Assembly: GCA_964584315.1 (NCBI GenBank)
Contig: CAZOZO010000008.1
Span: 16,898 to 80,897, forward strand
Source of the DNA: CAXXOK01 sp964584315
GTDB lineage: Bacteria > Bacillota > Clostridia > Christensenellales > Aristaeellaceae
Reading direction: 5' to 3'
Length of the DNA stretch: 64,000 nucleotides
This document shows, in pieces, positions 7,828-16,409 of the stretch. The stretch's first letter is position 1. The number at the start of each line of letters is the position of its first letter. The notes under the pieces were generated by a model that did no database searches, had not been told where the DNA came from, and saw only the letters and a list, made by a program, of their open reading frames with translations. A program made the translations under genes and the position numbers.

Positions 7828-8649
7828 TTACGGCTGGGGCGTGCCGCGCATGCACAGGTAGCTCAGCGGCAGGCTCACCACGGCGGTGACCAGCTGGATC
7901 GCAGGCCACTGGTGTTCCACAAAGTTAACGATATCCATCGCGTACTTCATCCAGCGCACACCCAGCAGCATCATCTGCTGGTCGTTGGCGTGCTGAGCCA
8001 TGTCGGCAGCCTGCCGCACGGCGGGGAACAGCGTGAGCATGAGCACCAGCAGCGGCAGGCCGATCACCACGGTCAGCGTGAGGCCCGGCCGCCTGCGCAG
8101 GCAGGTGCCGAAAAAGTAGAAGATCACCGTCCACTCCACCAGATACAGCAGGTTCTGCGGCAGCGACGCGAGCGCCTCCGCAAGCGTGCGGTTGAACAGC
8201 GCGGGGCCGCTGATATCAACGAACAGAGGCTTGATGGCGAAGCTCTGGGGCAGGGCGGAGGAAAGCAGCAGCACCAGCCCGCCCAGCAGCATGCTCAGCA
8301 GCAGCGTGCCCAGCAGCAGCGCCACCATGCCTGCCCACAGGCCGACGAGGTTGCCCATCCATACCGAGAGACGCGACGTGCCAAACCGAAGCAGGAAGCG
8401 CGTGGAGCGCCCCGCCACCACGCATGCGCACACCAGCGCGATGATCATCGTGATGCTCTGGTCCGCAAACACGCCCATATAGGGGTAGGGGTTGCCCGTG
8501 ACCAGCGGAAAGCCCAGCGAAAGCAGCTGCGAGCCCAGCAAAATGGCCAGCACGAGCAGCACGGTCTTGCCCAGGGTCTTGTAATGGTAGCGCAGCACGC
8601 CGCCAAAGCGGGCGCTGCGGAAAAAGCCGGTGTCAAGCGTTGGCTGCAT
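7828..8649 (-). CDS. ABC transporter permease, exporter type
   Basis: A 273-residue, very hydrophobic protein with about six membrane helices (for example LLVLAILLGSQLLSLGF, ITMIIALVCACVVAG, LLLGTLLLSMLLGGLVLLLS, LTLTVVIGLPLLVLMLTLF). The sequence RFGTSRLSVWMGNL after the second helix resembles permeases of YtrC/D-like or bacitracin-type Firmicutes exporters. Its start overlaps the ATP-binding gene by 17 bases, showing translational coupling, so the two form one transporter at the cytoplasmic membrane. Substrate unknown. No GntR regulator, the common partner of YtrB-type systems, lies next to it. Confidence 0.75.
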   Translation of the reverse strand: MQPTLDTGFFRSARFGGVLRYHYKTLGKTVLLVLAILLGSQLLSLGFPLVTGNPYPYMGVFADQSITMIIALVCACVVAGRSTRFLLRFGTSRLSVWMGNLVGLWAGMVALLLGTLLLSMLLGGLVLLLSSALPQSFAIKPLFVDISGPALFNRTLAEALASLPQNLLYLVEWTVIFYFFGTCLRRRPGLTLTVVIGLPLLVLMLTLFPAVRQAADMAQHANDQQMMLLGVRWMKYAMDIVNFVEHQWPAIQLVTAVVSLPLSYLCMRGTPQP

Positions 8650-9568
8650 GGCGCTGGGCCTCCTTTTCTTCGGTCAGGAACACGAACAGGCGCTGCAGGC
8701 TGACCGGCGCGGTGCGCACGCGGGGGTCCGCGGCGATGCGCGCGCCATCCTGCTCGCTTTCAAGCTTCACATGTCGTACGAGGGTGCCCGCCAGCTCCTC
8801 TTCCTTGAGGGCGGTCAGGCCACCGGTCAGCTCGTGCACATCCTCCGCCGCGCCAGAAACGGAGAGGTATCCCTGCTGCAGCTGTGCCACGGTGCCCGCG
8901 CACAGCAGGTGCCCCGCGTCGATGAGCACGGCGAAATCCAGCACGCGCGCCACCTCGTCGATCAGGTGGGTGGAGAGCAGAAACGTGCGCTCGGGGTGCC
9001 TGCGCTTCTCTTCCAGCAGCAGGTCATAAAAGCGCTCGCGCATGACCGCGTCAAGGCCCAGGCTGGGCTCGTCAAACACGGTCAGCGCAGCGCCGCTGGC
9101 AAGGCCCACGCACAGCAGCAGCGCGGTTTGCATGCCGCGGCTGAAGGTGCGCATCCGGCGCTTCATGGGCAGGTCGAAACGCTCCATCAACTCGAGGGCA
9201 TACGCCTGATCCCACGCGGGGAACAGCCCGCCGCACACGAAAAACAAATCGCCCGCTTTGCTCAGGTGGCCAAAATCGGGCGTATCACCGATCATGCACA
9301 GCTTGCCCAGCGCGCGGGCGTTATCGTACACGGCGTCGCCGGTGAGGGTCACCTCGCCTGCATTGGGCCTTAGCATACCGCCCACGATGCGCAGAAGCGT
9401 GCTCTTCCCCGCGCCGTTGCGGCCCAGTAGGCCCACGATCTCCCCCGCGGGAACCGTAAGGCTCAGGTCGCTCAAAGCCTGTGTGGCGCGAAAGCGCCTG
9501 CTTACGCCGCTTACGCGGAGGATGGGCGCGCCGCCCTGCGCGGCGGTCTTTTCGACATTCGCTTGCAT
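8633..9568 (-). CDS. ABC transporter ATP-binding protein
   Basis: A 311-residue nucleotide-binding subunit. Walker A is GRNGAGKST (about residues 50-58), the signature is the divergent FSRGMQTALLL, Walker B is LTVFDEPSLGLD, and the switch His is in LLSTHLIDEV. The spacing and the QALSDLSLTVPAGEIVGLLG start match YtrB/CcmA-like exporter ATPases. AAAGGAG precedes ATG 9568, and a -10 TATAAT (minus strand, 9617-9622) lies just upstream with a TCCG-ATAA-CGGA dyad after it. It powers the permease encoded by the overlapping downstream gene; no third subunit is present. Confidence 0.88.
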   Translation of the reverse strand: MQANVEKTAAQGGAPILRVSGVSRRFRATQALSDLSLTVPAGEIVGLLGRNGAGKSTLLRIVGGMLRPNAGEVTLTGDAVYDNARALGKLCMIGDTPDFGHLSKAGDLFFVCGGLFPAWDQAYALELMERFDLPMKRRMRTFSRGMQTALLLCVGLASGAALTVFDEPSLGLDAVMRERFYDLLLEEKRRHPERTFLLSTHLIDEVARVLDFAVLIDAGHLLCAGTVAQLQQGYLSVSGAAEDVHELTGGLTALKEEELAGTLVRHVKLESEQDGARIAADPRVRTAPVSLQRLFVFLTEEKEAQRHAANA

Positions 9569-9861
9569 AATGGCTCCTTTATCAATGATGGAAAGTTCCG
9601 TTATCGGACATTTTGCATTATACGGCGGGGCGCGGGATTTGAAAAGTGGACGTGCCTCAAACCCGCCCCCGCGCCGCCCAAACCCGCCGAAGCGGCGCTC
9701 AAGGGCGGCGGGAGAGCAGGCAAGGGCGATGCATTGAACGAGAGAGGGTCAAACGATGGAGAAGCGGGCGAGACGCGACCAATACCTGCCGCTTAGGCAC
9801 GGAAACGTTGGCTGCTTGCAGCCGACGGCGGTTGGTTGCGTGCAGGCTGTTGTGACATGCG

Positions 9862-9895
9862 AAGCGCCGGACGGCGAGCATACCGTCCGGCGCTT
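9862..9895. terminator. Stem-loop downstream of uxaC
   Basis: Perfect 13-base stem (9862-9874 with 9883-9895; AAGCGCCGGACGG). It lacks a good U-run on both strands, so it is a weak or Rho-assisted end for uxaC. Between 9623 and 9989 I see no gene. Confidence 0.5.
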
Positions 9896-9989
9896 TGGGC
9901 AAGGGTTACGGGGCTTCATATGCTCATACGCTTCGGTGGAGCGGCGGTGTCAAAGGAAAGCCGCGGCCGCTGTACGCGCATCCGCTCGA

Positions 9990-11396
9990 TCAAACTGGGA
10001 AAGCAAAATACCGCTGCGCATTGCCGTAGCTCACGTCCCGCACGATCTCCGTGAGGGTGTCCATATCGGCGGGGTACTGCCCCTCCTCCACCCACTGGCC
10101 CAGCACGCGGCACAGGATGCGGCGGAAATATTCGTGCCGCGGATAGCTCAAAAAGCTGCGGCTGTCGGTCAGCATGCCCACGAAGCCCGCGAGGTAGCCA
10201 AGGCTACTCAGGCTCACCAGATGGTCGGTCATGCCCTGCAAATGATCGTTGAACCACCATGCCGAGCCGTGCTGCACGCGGCCTACCGCCTCGCCGCTCT
10301 GGAAGCAACCGCACACGCTGTCGATGGCCGCGTCATCGGCGGGGTTCAGGCTGTAGAGCACCGTTTTGGGGAGGCCGCCCTCTGCCTCCATCGTGCCCAG
10401 CAGTGCCGCCAGTTGCGCGGAAGGCGTTTGGTTGTCGATGCAATCGTACCCCGTATCCGGCCCCAGCAGGTCGAACATCAGGGTGTTATTGTCGCGGCGG
10501 CAACCATAGTGCAGCTGCATGGCCCAGCCCATGCGCCTGTACTCGCCCGCCATGAACAGCATGAACGCGGTCTTGAAACGCAGTTCATCCGCCTCGGATG
10601 TGGGCTTACCCGCGAGGCAATCCGCAAAGATGCGGGCCACCACCTCCTCGGGAGCGGGCACATACATGGCGTAGCGCAGGGCGTGGTCGCTCAGGCGGCA
10701 GCGGTTCTCGTGGAAGTATGCGAGGCGAACCTTGAGCGCGGCTTTCAGATCTGCCCATGTGCGGATGTGCTGGCCGCTCACGCGGGAGAGCTCCGCGAGG
10801 TAGTCGAGGTAATTCGGCTTTTCGAGGTTCATGGCTTTGTCCGGTCGCCACGCGGGCAGCACGGCGGTTTCAAACGTCTTGTCCGCGGCGAGCTTTTGGT
10901 GCCACTCGAGGCTGTCCACGGGGTCATCGGTGGTGCAGATGAGCTTTACGTTGCTCCGGCGGATCAGGCCGCGCACACTGAAACCCTCGCCTTGCAGCTT
11001 CATATTCACATGGTTCCACACAGCCTCAGCGGTACGCTCGTTCAAAAGCCCCTCGTAATCGAAAAAGCGGCGCAGCTCCATATGACTCCAGTGATACAGG
11101 GGGTTGCCCACAGCCTTGCCCAGCACGCGCGCCCACGCCTGAAATTTTTCAAAATCGCCCGCGTCACCGGTGATGTATTTTTCCGGAACGCCCGCGCAGC
11201 GCATCAGGCGCCACTTGTAGTGGTCGCCGCCCAGCCACACCTGCGTCAGGTTTTCGTAGCGGCGATCCTCATAAATCTCACGGGGGTTGATGTGGCAGTG
11301 ATAGTCCATGATGGGGCAGGCGGCGGCCGCCTCATGGTAGAGGTGCCTGGCGGTATCGGTCGAGAGCAGAAAATCCCTGTCCATAAAGGCCTGCAT
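9990..11396 (-). CDS. uxaC: Glucuronate/galacturonate isomerase
   Basis: Uronate isomerase converts D-glucuronate to D-fructuronate and D-galacturonate to D-tagaturonate, the first cytoplasmic step of hexuronate breakdown. The 468-residue length fits the family. The N-terminus MDRDFLLSTDTARHLYHEAA and PIMDYHCHINPREIYED (metal-binding HxH of the amidohydrolase fold), LHYGCRRDNN and the late LTDSRSFLSYPRHEYFRR are typical. ATG 11396 is preferred because AGGGAG lies 9 bases upstream; ATG 11402 in the same frame is possible but too close to it. It is transcribed away from uxaA and carries its own promoter and the dyad at 11464-11477 between promoter and start, so it is probably co-regulated with uxaA. 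Confidence 0.95.
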   Translation of the reverse strand: MQAFMDRDFLLSTDTARHLYHEAAAACPIMDYHCHINPREIYEDRRYENLTQVWLGGDHYKWRLMRCAGVPEKYITGDAGDFEKFQAWARVLGKAVGNPLYHWSHMELRRFFDYEGLLNERTAEAVWNHVNMKLQGEGFSVRGLIRRSNVKLICTTDDPVDSLEWHQKLAADKTFETAVLPAWRPDKAMNLEKPNYLDYLAELSRVSGQHIRTWADLKAALKVRLAYFHENRCRLSDHALRYAMYVPAPEEVVARIFADCLAGKPTSEADELRFKTAFMLFMAGEYRRMGWAMQLHYGCRRDNNTLMFDLLGPDTGYDCIDNQTPSAQLAALLGTMEAEGGLPKTVLYSLNPADDAAIDSVCGCFQSGEAVGRVQHGSAWWFNDHLQGMTDHLVSLSSLGYLAGFVGMLTDSRSFLSYPRHEYFRRILCRVLGQWVEEGQYPADMDTLTEIVRDVSYGNAQRYFAFPV

Positions 11397-11463
11397 GTGC
11401 ATCGTCTCCCTTTTGGCGGCTGCGCGGCGCAAGCGGCCCCCATTGCAATGACGTGGCCGAATA

Positions 11464-11521
11464 TGTAAATGCTTACGCAACCTTCCTACGCCTATTATAG
11501 CGATTTTCGGGCAAAAAGCAA
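11464..11521 (-). promoter_or_regulatory. uxaC promoter and uronate operator copy A
   Basis: Minus-strand TTGCTT (11516-11521), 16-base spacer, TATAAT (11494-11499). Just downstream lies the dyad TGTAAATGCTTACG (11464-11477), the same TGTAA-N4-TTAC(A/G) pattern as at uxaA and at the TRAP operon. Position after the promoter fits a roadblock-type repressor. Confidence 0.65.
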
Positions 11522-11575
11522 CCGACAAACGGGCAATGGGTTAGAATTTCTTTGCGCCGCCTTGAAGCGGCAGCA

Positions 11576-11631
11576 TTGACGAAACGTCGTTTACGCGGTA
11601 AGATAGACGCATAAACGTGTAATCATTTACA
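11576..11631 (+). promoter_or_regulatory. uxaA promoter and uronate operator copy B
   Basis: TTGACG (11576-11581), 17-base spacer, TAAGAT (11599-11604), followed by the dyad TGTAATCATTTACA (11618-11631) at the expected start of transcription. GntR-family regulators bind such short dyads, but no regulator gene is adjacent. Confidence 0.65.
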
Positions 11632-11666
11632 TGGATGACCCGCATGGGCGGCAAGTGGGAGGCACC

Positions 11667-13148
11667 ATGAAACAAGCGATCCGTATCCACCCGGACGATA
11701 CCGTCGCCGTGGCCCTGATGGCGCTGCCCGCCGGAACACCGGTAGACGTTGAAGGGGAGACTGTCGTGCTCACGGGCGACGTGCCCGCGGGGCACAAGTT
11801 TGCGCTGCGTGCCATGGCGGCGGGCGAGGCTGTGCTCAAGTACGGCCAACCCATCGGTGCGGCGAAGGAAGCCATTGCGGCCGGGGCGCACGTGCACACG
11901 CACAACCTGCGCACGCTGCTTTCCGGCGAGCTTGACTACGCCTACCGGCCTACGGGTGCGGCGCTGCCCGCGGCTACGCCGCGCACCTTCATGGGATACC
12001 CGCGGCATCAGGGCAGGGCGGGCGTGCGTAACGAGCTGTGGATCATCCCCACGGTGGGCTGCGTGAACGACGTGGCCACGGAGCTGGAGCACCGCGCCGG
12101 CGTGCTGCTGGGCGGCGCGGTGGAGCGTGTACGCGCGTTTCCGCACCCATACGGTTGCTCGCAGATGGGCGCCGATCAGGAGCACACCCGCGATATTCTG
12201 GCCCACCTGGCCACCCACCCCAACGCGGGCGGCGTGCTGGTGCTGGGGCTGGGCTGCGAGAACAGCGGCGTACAGGAGATCGAGCGGCACATGGGGGATT
12301 ATGACCGCGCACGCGTGCGCTTTTTGGTCGCGCAGGACGTAGCGGACGAGCTGGCCACGGGTATGGCGCTGCTGAATGAGCTGGCCGCGCGCATGCATCA
12401 GGACAGCCGCGTAAGCCTGCCCGCCAGCGAGCTGATCATCGGCATGAAATGCGGCGGCTCGGACGGCTTTTCCGGCCTGACGGCCAACCCCGTGATCGGG
12501 CGCTTTTCAGACAAGCTGATCGCCATGGGCGGCGGCAGCATTCTGACCGAAGTGCCGGAGATGTTCGGCGCGGAAACGCTGCTGATGGCGCGCTGCGAAA
12601 GCGAAGCTGTGTTTCAGGACACGGTCTCGCTCATCAACGATTTCAAGCGCTATTTTGAAGATCATGGGCAGACCATCTATGACAACCCCTCCCCCGGTAA
12701 CAAGGCGGGCGGCATCTCTACCCTGGAGGACAAAGCCCTTGGTTGCACGCAAAAGAGCGGCGGCGCGCCTGTGGCGGCGGTCATCCCCTACACGGGGCGC
12801 GTGACCCGCGCGGGGCTCACGCTGCAAAGCGCACCGGGCAACGACCTGGTGGCGACCACGGCGGTCGCGGCGGCAGGGGCGCAGCTCGTGCTGTTTTCCA
12901 CCGGCCGCGGCACGCCCTTCGGCGGGCCGGTGCCCACGCTGAAGATCGCCAGCAACACCGCCCTTGCACAAAAAAAGCAGGGCTGGATCGATTTTGACGC
13001 GGGGCGCCTTTTGGAGGGGAACACGCTGGACGGCATGGCGGACGAACTGATGGAGCTGGTGCTGGCGACCGCGAGCGGGCAGCCTGCGAAAAATGAGCAG
13101 AACGGCTATCAGGGCATTGCCATCTTCAAGACCGGGGTCACGCTGTAG
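11667..13148 (+). CDS. uxaA: Altronate dehydratase
   Basis: UxaA dehydrates D-altronate to 2-keto-3-deoxygluconate in galacturonate catabolism. The 493-residue protein has the full-length E. coli-type order: an N-terminal SAF domain (HPDDTVAVALMALPAG ... AHVHTHNL) and the large C-terminal dehydratase domain (GYPRHQGRAGVRNELWIIPT, VGCVNDVATELEH, LGLGCENSGVQEIE, MKCGGSDGFSGLTANP, FSTGRGTPFGGPVPTLKIAS). Start ATG 11667 follows GGGAGG with a 4-base gap; the reading frame is open upstream but has no better site. Divergent from uxaC with a shared operator pattern. The usual partner uxaB (tagaturonate reductase) and the KDG kinase/aldolase are not in the window. Confidence 0.95.
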   Translation: MKQAIRIHPDDTVAVALMALPAGTPVDVEGETVVLTGDVPAGHKFALRAMAAGEAVLKYGQPIGAAKEAIAAGAHVHTHNLRTLLSGELDYAYRPTGAALPAATPRTFMGYPRHQGRAGVRNELWIIPTVGCVNDVATELEHRAGVLLGGAVERVRAFPHPYGCSQMGADQEHTRDILAHLATHPNAGGVLVLGLGCENSGVQEIERHMGDYDRARVRFLVAQDVADELATGMALLNELAARMHQDSRVSLPASELIIGMKCGGSDGFSGLTANPVIGRFSDKLIAMGGGSILTEVPEMFGAETLLMARCESEAVFQDTVSLINDFKRYFEDHGQTIYDNPSPGNKAGGISTLEDKALGCTQKSGGAPVAAVIPYTGRVTRAGLTLQSAPGNDLVATTAVAAAGAQLVLFSTGRGTPFGGPVPTLKIASNTALAQKKQGWIDFDAGRLLEGNTLDGMADELMELVLATASGQPAKNEQNGYQGIAIFKTGVTL

Positions 13149-13190
13149 CGCGTACCAGCGCCTTTTACATGCCGCTTTCAGCACAGCTGA

Positions 13191-13233
13191 AAAACCGCCC
13201 CGCGCCCATGTTCCGGGCTGCGGGGCGGTTTTG
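13191..13233. terminator. Bidirectional terminator between uxaA and the AraM-like gene
   Basis: AAAACCGCCCCGC paired with GCGGGGCGGTTTT, with an inner GCCC/GGGC, gives a strong stem with A/T runs on both sides, between two convergent stop codons. Confidence 0.85.
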
Positions 13234-13238
13234 CGATG

Positions 13239-14600
13239 CTATGGCTCCAGCGGATAATCCGCCATGTAAGCGTCGTGCAGACCGCACTCGTCGATCAGCT
13301 TGAAAAGGGTGTAGCGGGTGCGGTAATCCTTGGCGCAGTGCATCGACAGGTTCAGCAGGCGGTCGTCCACGCCCACTTCGGCGGGGGTCAGCGGCGCGCC
13401 CAGCTCCGCCATTGCGCTGCGGATGGCCTCAAACGGCGGCAGCGAGGCGATCACGCGGCGGATATCCGTTTGCCGCGCCTGCGCGGCACGGATGCGGCGT
13501 TCCTGCTCCGGCCAGTCCAAAAAGTCCTCCGGATTGTCGTGCATGATGCTGCTTGCAGCCTCGGGCTCGAAGGCGCGCAGCATCCACGCACGGCGCTGCT
13601 CGTGCGTCATGCGTCGCCGCCGGATGGCCGCAAGGTCCAGGCGGGAAAGATCCTCCTGCGCAAAGCGCGTATAGAGCGGCCAGCACAAAAGCGTTGCCAC
13701 GCCGACGGACGCGCCGTGCGCGGGCGGGTGGTTGCCATGCAGCAGCTGCATCATCTCCCAGTAGTGGGCGATGTTGTGCTCCACCGAGGCCACCGCGCGC
13801 GTGTGCCCCACGATCATGATGGTGACGCCTGCCAGCAGCAGCGCCTCGATCAGGATGCGAATGCCCTTCTCGCTGCGCGCGCGGATCTCGGGGATGTTTT
13901 GCAGCAGCTTTTCCACGGCGTCGGTCACGATCTGCCCGCAAAGGTCGCAGTAGGTTTCGTCGTTTATGATGCTGCCGATCATCCAGTCCGCCTTGGCGAT
14001 GTACTTGCCCAGCACGTCGCCCACGCCGGAGCATACCATGGCAAGCGGTGCGGTGCGCAATACATCCGTGTCGCAGACAATGATCTCCGGGCATACGCCC
14101 GCGCGGTGTATCTTGACCCCGCGCAGCAGTAGCGGCGCGATCACCGAGGTGTAGCCGTCCATCGAGGGCGCGGTGCCTATGCTCACGAACGGCAGCTTGC
14201 AGCGCGTGGCGTTCACGCGCACCGTATCGGTGATGCTGCCGCTGCCTACCGCCACCAGAAATTCGGTTTCCGGCTGGATGGACAGCAGCACTTCGCCACA
14301 GGCGCGCTCATCCGGGTCCAGTACCCCCTCGCGGCGGATCACGCAGCGCACGACGGAGAAGCCCGCTGCGAGCAGCGCGGCCTCCACCTTTTCGCCCGCG
14401 AGCGGCCAGGTGTTTTGATCCGCGACCAGCACGCAGCGCGTGCCCAGCCCGCGCGCGGCAATATAGGCGGGCACGCGGCCCAGCAAGCCGCTGCCCACGT
14501 AGATATCCTGCGTGGGCAGGCGGTGCGTAAGGCCGCAATCGCAGGCGATGCCGCCGATGGTCAGCCGCCCGTTCGCGTCGTAGGATACGGTCGCGCCCAT
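13239..14600 (-). CDS. Glycerol-1-phosphate dehydrogenase (AraM/EgsA family)
   Basis: A 453-residue member of the iron-ADH-like superfamily, AraM branch, which reduces dihydroxyacetone phosphate to sn-glycerol-1-phosphate with NAD(P)H. Visible signatures are LVAVGSGSITDTVRVNA (nucleotide binding), FVSIGTAPSMDGYTS, CSGVGDVLGKYIAKADW and the metal ligands in GHTRAVASVEHNIAHYWEM and HPPAHGASVGV. ATG 14600 has AGGGGG 7 bases upstream; an in-frame TTG at 14624 would overlap the upstream stop. It is the last gene of an MFS-cupin-AraM operon. In Bacillus araM sits in an arabinose operon, so association with plant-sugar use recurs; its substrate here could be a related sugar intermediate (inference). 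Confidence 0.85.
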   Translation of the reverse strand: MGATVSYDANGRLTIGGIACDCGLTHRLPTQDIYVGSGLLGRVPAYIAARGLGTRCVLVADQNTWPLAGEKVEAALLAAGFSVVRCVIRREGVLDPDERACGEVLLSIQPETEFLVAVGSGSITDTVRVNATRCKLPFVSIGTAPSMDGYTSVIAPLLLRGVKIHRAGVCPEIIVCDTDVLRTAPLAMVCSGVGDVLGKYIAKADWMIGSIINDETYCDLCGQIVTDAVEKLLQNIPEIRARSEKGIRILIEALLLAGVTIMIVGHTRAVASVEHNIAHYWEMMQLLHGNHPPAHGASVGVATLLCWPLYTRFAQEDLSRLDLAAIRRRRMTHEQRRAWMLRAFEPEAASSIMHDNPEDFLDWPEQERRIRAAQARQTDIRRVIASLPPFEAIRSAMAELGAPLTPAEVGVDDRLLNLSMHCAKDYRTRYTLFKLIDECGLHDAYMADYPLEP

Positions 14601-14613
14601 GGAAGCGCCCCCT

Positions 14614-14946
14614 TCACTTGACAAAATCCTCCCGCATGGGGGTGAATACGTCGATCAGCACACCCGCCTCACGGCAGATGCAGCCGTGAGGCTCGTTGGG
14701 TGCAAAGGCGAGCGTGTCGCCCTTGCGCACGGTAAAGTCGCGCCCGCCAACGGTAAAGGTGAACGCCCCGCTGCACACATAGGTGCACTGGGTGTGCGGA
14801 TGGCTGTGCACCGCGCCGATTCCGTTCACCTCAAAGCGCACCTCTACCACCATTTGCTGGGGCAGGTGCGCAAGCACCTTGCGCGCAACGCCGCCGCCCA
14901 AATCGTCAAGAGCAACATCTGCATTGAAAACCACCTTGGATTCCAT
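14614..14946 (-). CDS. Small cupin, KdgF-like uronate-linearising protein
   Basis: A single-domain cupin of 110 residues. Metal ligands are expected in HSHPHTQ and PNEPHGC, and the C-terminal LIDVFTPMREDF matches the Asp-x-Phe-...-Arg signature of KdgF, the enzyme that opens 4,5-unsaturated galacturonate/guluronate rings released by polysaccharide lyases. GGAGG precedes the ATG. It lies between the MFS transporter and the AraM-like gene in one operon and near uxaC/uxaA and a TRAP transporter, so a role in uronate processing is more likely than a generic cupin role. The kdgF assignment rests on motif memory, not a search. Confidence 0.65.
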   Translation of the reverse strand: MESKVVFNADVALDDLGGGVARKVLAHLPQQMVVEVRFEVNGIGAVHSHPHTQCTYVCSGAFTFTVGGRDFTVRKGDTLAFAPNEPHGCICREAGVLIDVFTPMREDFVK

Positions 14947-14964
14947 GGGGTCGCCTCCGTTTCG

Positions 14965-16209
14965 TCAGGGGTCGCAGGCGGTTGCCTGCAAGGGACTTGC
15001 TGCGCGCGGGCCGCGCAGGTAGTTGACCGTGCTGAGGGCAAGCAGCGCCACCATACCGGCGAGGATGGCCCCCATGCCGCCGGTAAAGCCGTAGGCATCC
15101 GCCACGGCCCCCACCAGCGCGGGCATCAGGATGGCGCCTACCGAGCCGATCGCTAGGATGCCGCTCACGCCCAGCGGATAGCGGTTGGTGATGGAACTCG
15201 CATCGGAGTAGATCATGGGGCAAATGCCGGAGAAGCACAGCCCCAGCCCCGCCACCGCGGCGGTGATGGGCACGGCCGTGCCGCTCGCGAGCAGCAGAAC
15301 GAAGAAGCCCAGCGCCCCCGCGCTGCCGACCAGCATCATCAGCTTTTGCGATATCCGTCGGGAAAGCGCGGCGCTGAGCAGCCGCCCTGCGAGGATCACC
15401 ACCCACAAAAGCGTCGCCATGGCCTGCGAGTAGGTCTCCAGCGCGGCGCGGCCACCGCCGCCCTGGGCGGTGAACTGCGTAAGCAGCGCAGGCCTGCTTT
15501 GCAGGTAGGTCACCAGCCAGCCGTTCACGCTGTACTCCGCGCACAGGTAGAAAAACATCATGCCGCCAAAGAGCAGGTAGGCGGGGTCGCGCAGGAAAGC
15601 AAGGCTCTGCTGGCTTTGACCGGCATCGGCAGGGCGCTCATCCGCGGTTGGCAGGCGCGTGAAGGCCAGCGACACAAGCAGGCCAAGCGCCGCCGTGGCG
15701 ATGGCCGCGGCCCGCCAGCCCGCCACCAGGCTGAGCAGCAGGAAGAACAGCGGCGCGCTGATGGCCCCAAAGGCAAAAAAGCTGTGCAGCAGGTTGCTGG
15801 CCGAAGGGCTGCCATCCGTAACACGGGTCACGGTGCCGTTGTTGAAGTTCGATATGCTGCCACGCCCCACGCCGCTCAGCGCGAACGCGGCGATCAGCCA
15901 CGCAGGGTTGCCGGAGACAGGCAACATGCCGTAGCCTACGGCGGTAAACAGGCTCAGCAGGGTAATGGCCCTGCGGCGGCCCAGCTTCAGCTGCACCAGC
16001 CCGCCAAACAGGCAGGCGATCAGGTTGCCCGCGGAGTGCCCCGCCAGCATCAGCCCGCCCTGCGTATCCGTAAGCCCGTAAGCCGCCTTCATATCCGGCA
16101 GTACCGAGCCCATCATCATCGTCATCAGGCCGTTGAAGAAAAAAGCGGAAAAACAGATGACCAGCGTGCGGCGTACATCCGCGCTGAACCGACCCGTGGG
16201 GTTTTGCAT
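14965..16209 (-). CDS. MFS transporter, probable sugar or sugar-acid uptake
   Basis: A 414-residue major facilitator with twelve expected membrane helices. The first is LVICFSAFFFNGLMTMMMG, and the loop 2-3 motif is present as GGLVQLKLGRRRAITLLSL. SGVGRGSISNFNNGTVTRVT and the C-terminal half (SGICPMIYSDASSI, GVSGILAIGSVGAILMPALV) resemble the FucP/NarK-like sugar MFS group. AAGGAGA lies before ATG 16209. First gene of an operon with the KdgF-like cupin and the AraM-like dehydrogenase. Substrate inferred from context to be a uronate or its breakdown product. Confidence 0.8.
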   Translation of the reverse strand: MQNPTGRFSADVRRTLVICFSAFFFNGLMTMMMGSVLPDMKAAYGLTDTQGGLMLAGHSAGNLIACLFGGLVQLKLGRRRAITLLSLFTAVGYGMLPVSGNPAWLIAAFALSGVGRGSISNFNNGTVTRVTDGSPSASNLLHSFFAFGAISAPLFFLLLSLVAGWRAAAIATAALGLLVSLAFTRLPTADERPADAGQSQQSLAFLRDPAYLLFGGMMFFYLCAEYSVNGWLVTYLQSRPALLTQFTAQGGGGRAALETYSQAMATLLWVVILAGRLLSAALSRRISQKLMMLVGSAGALGFFVLLLASGTAVPITAAVAGLGLCFSGICPMIYSDASSITNRYPLGVSGILAIGSVGAILMPALVGAVADAYGFTGGMGAILAGMVALLALSTVNYLRGPRAASPLQATACDP

Positions 16210-16278
16210 GACAAACGTCTCCTTGATGCGATCTCCGTGGAGGCGGGCGCGCCTTGCGGCAACATGCCCGCAACGCCC

Positions 16279-16307
16279 ACCATACCGCGTGCGGCGATAT
16301 TTGGCAA
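16279..16307 (-). promoter_or_regulatory. Promoter of the MFS-cupin-AraM operon
   Basis: Minus-strand TTGCCA (16302-16307), 17-base spacer, TATGGT (16279-16284), about 70 bases before the MFS start. No TGTAA-N4-TTACA dyad was seen here. Confidence 0.55.
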
Positions 16308-16366
16308 GCGAAAGTTGGCGCTGCCCCGCTATACCTTAGGCATCGCCGGTCCCGTTCTGCAAAAAT

Positions 16367-16394
16367 ACCCCCGACCCTTGCAAAGGCCGGGGGT
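16367..16394 (-). terminator. Rho-independent terminator of the TRAP operon
   Basis: Arms ACCCCCG/CGGGGGT with the inner part partly paired, followed on the minus strand by TATTTTTG. It lies 16 bases after the dctM stop. Confidence 0.8.
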
Positions 16395-16409
16395 CTTGCT
16401 CTGGCAAGG

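Noticed and set aside
9756..11468. A 570-codon open frame on the + strand
   Set aside because: It lies opposite uxaC, has His/Gln/Ala-rich low-information composition, and no ribosome site; it is a shadow of GC-rich coding DNA.
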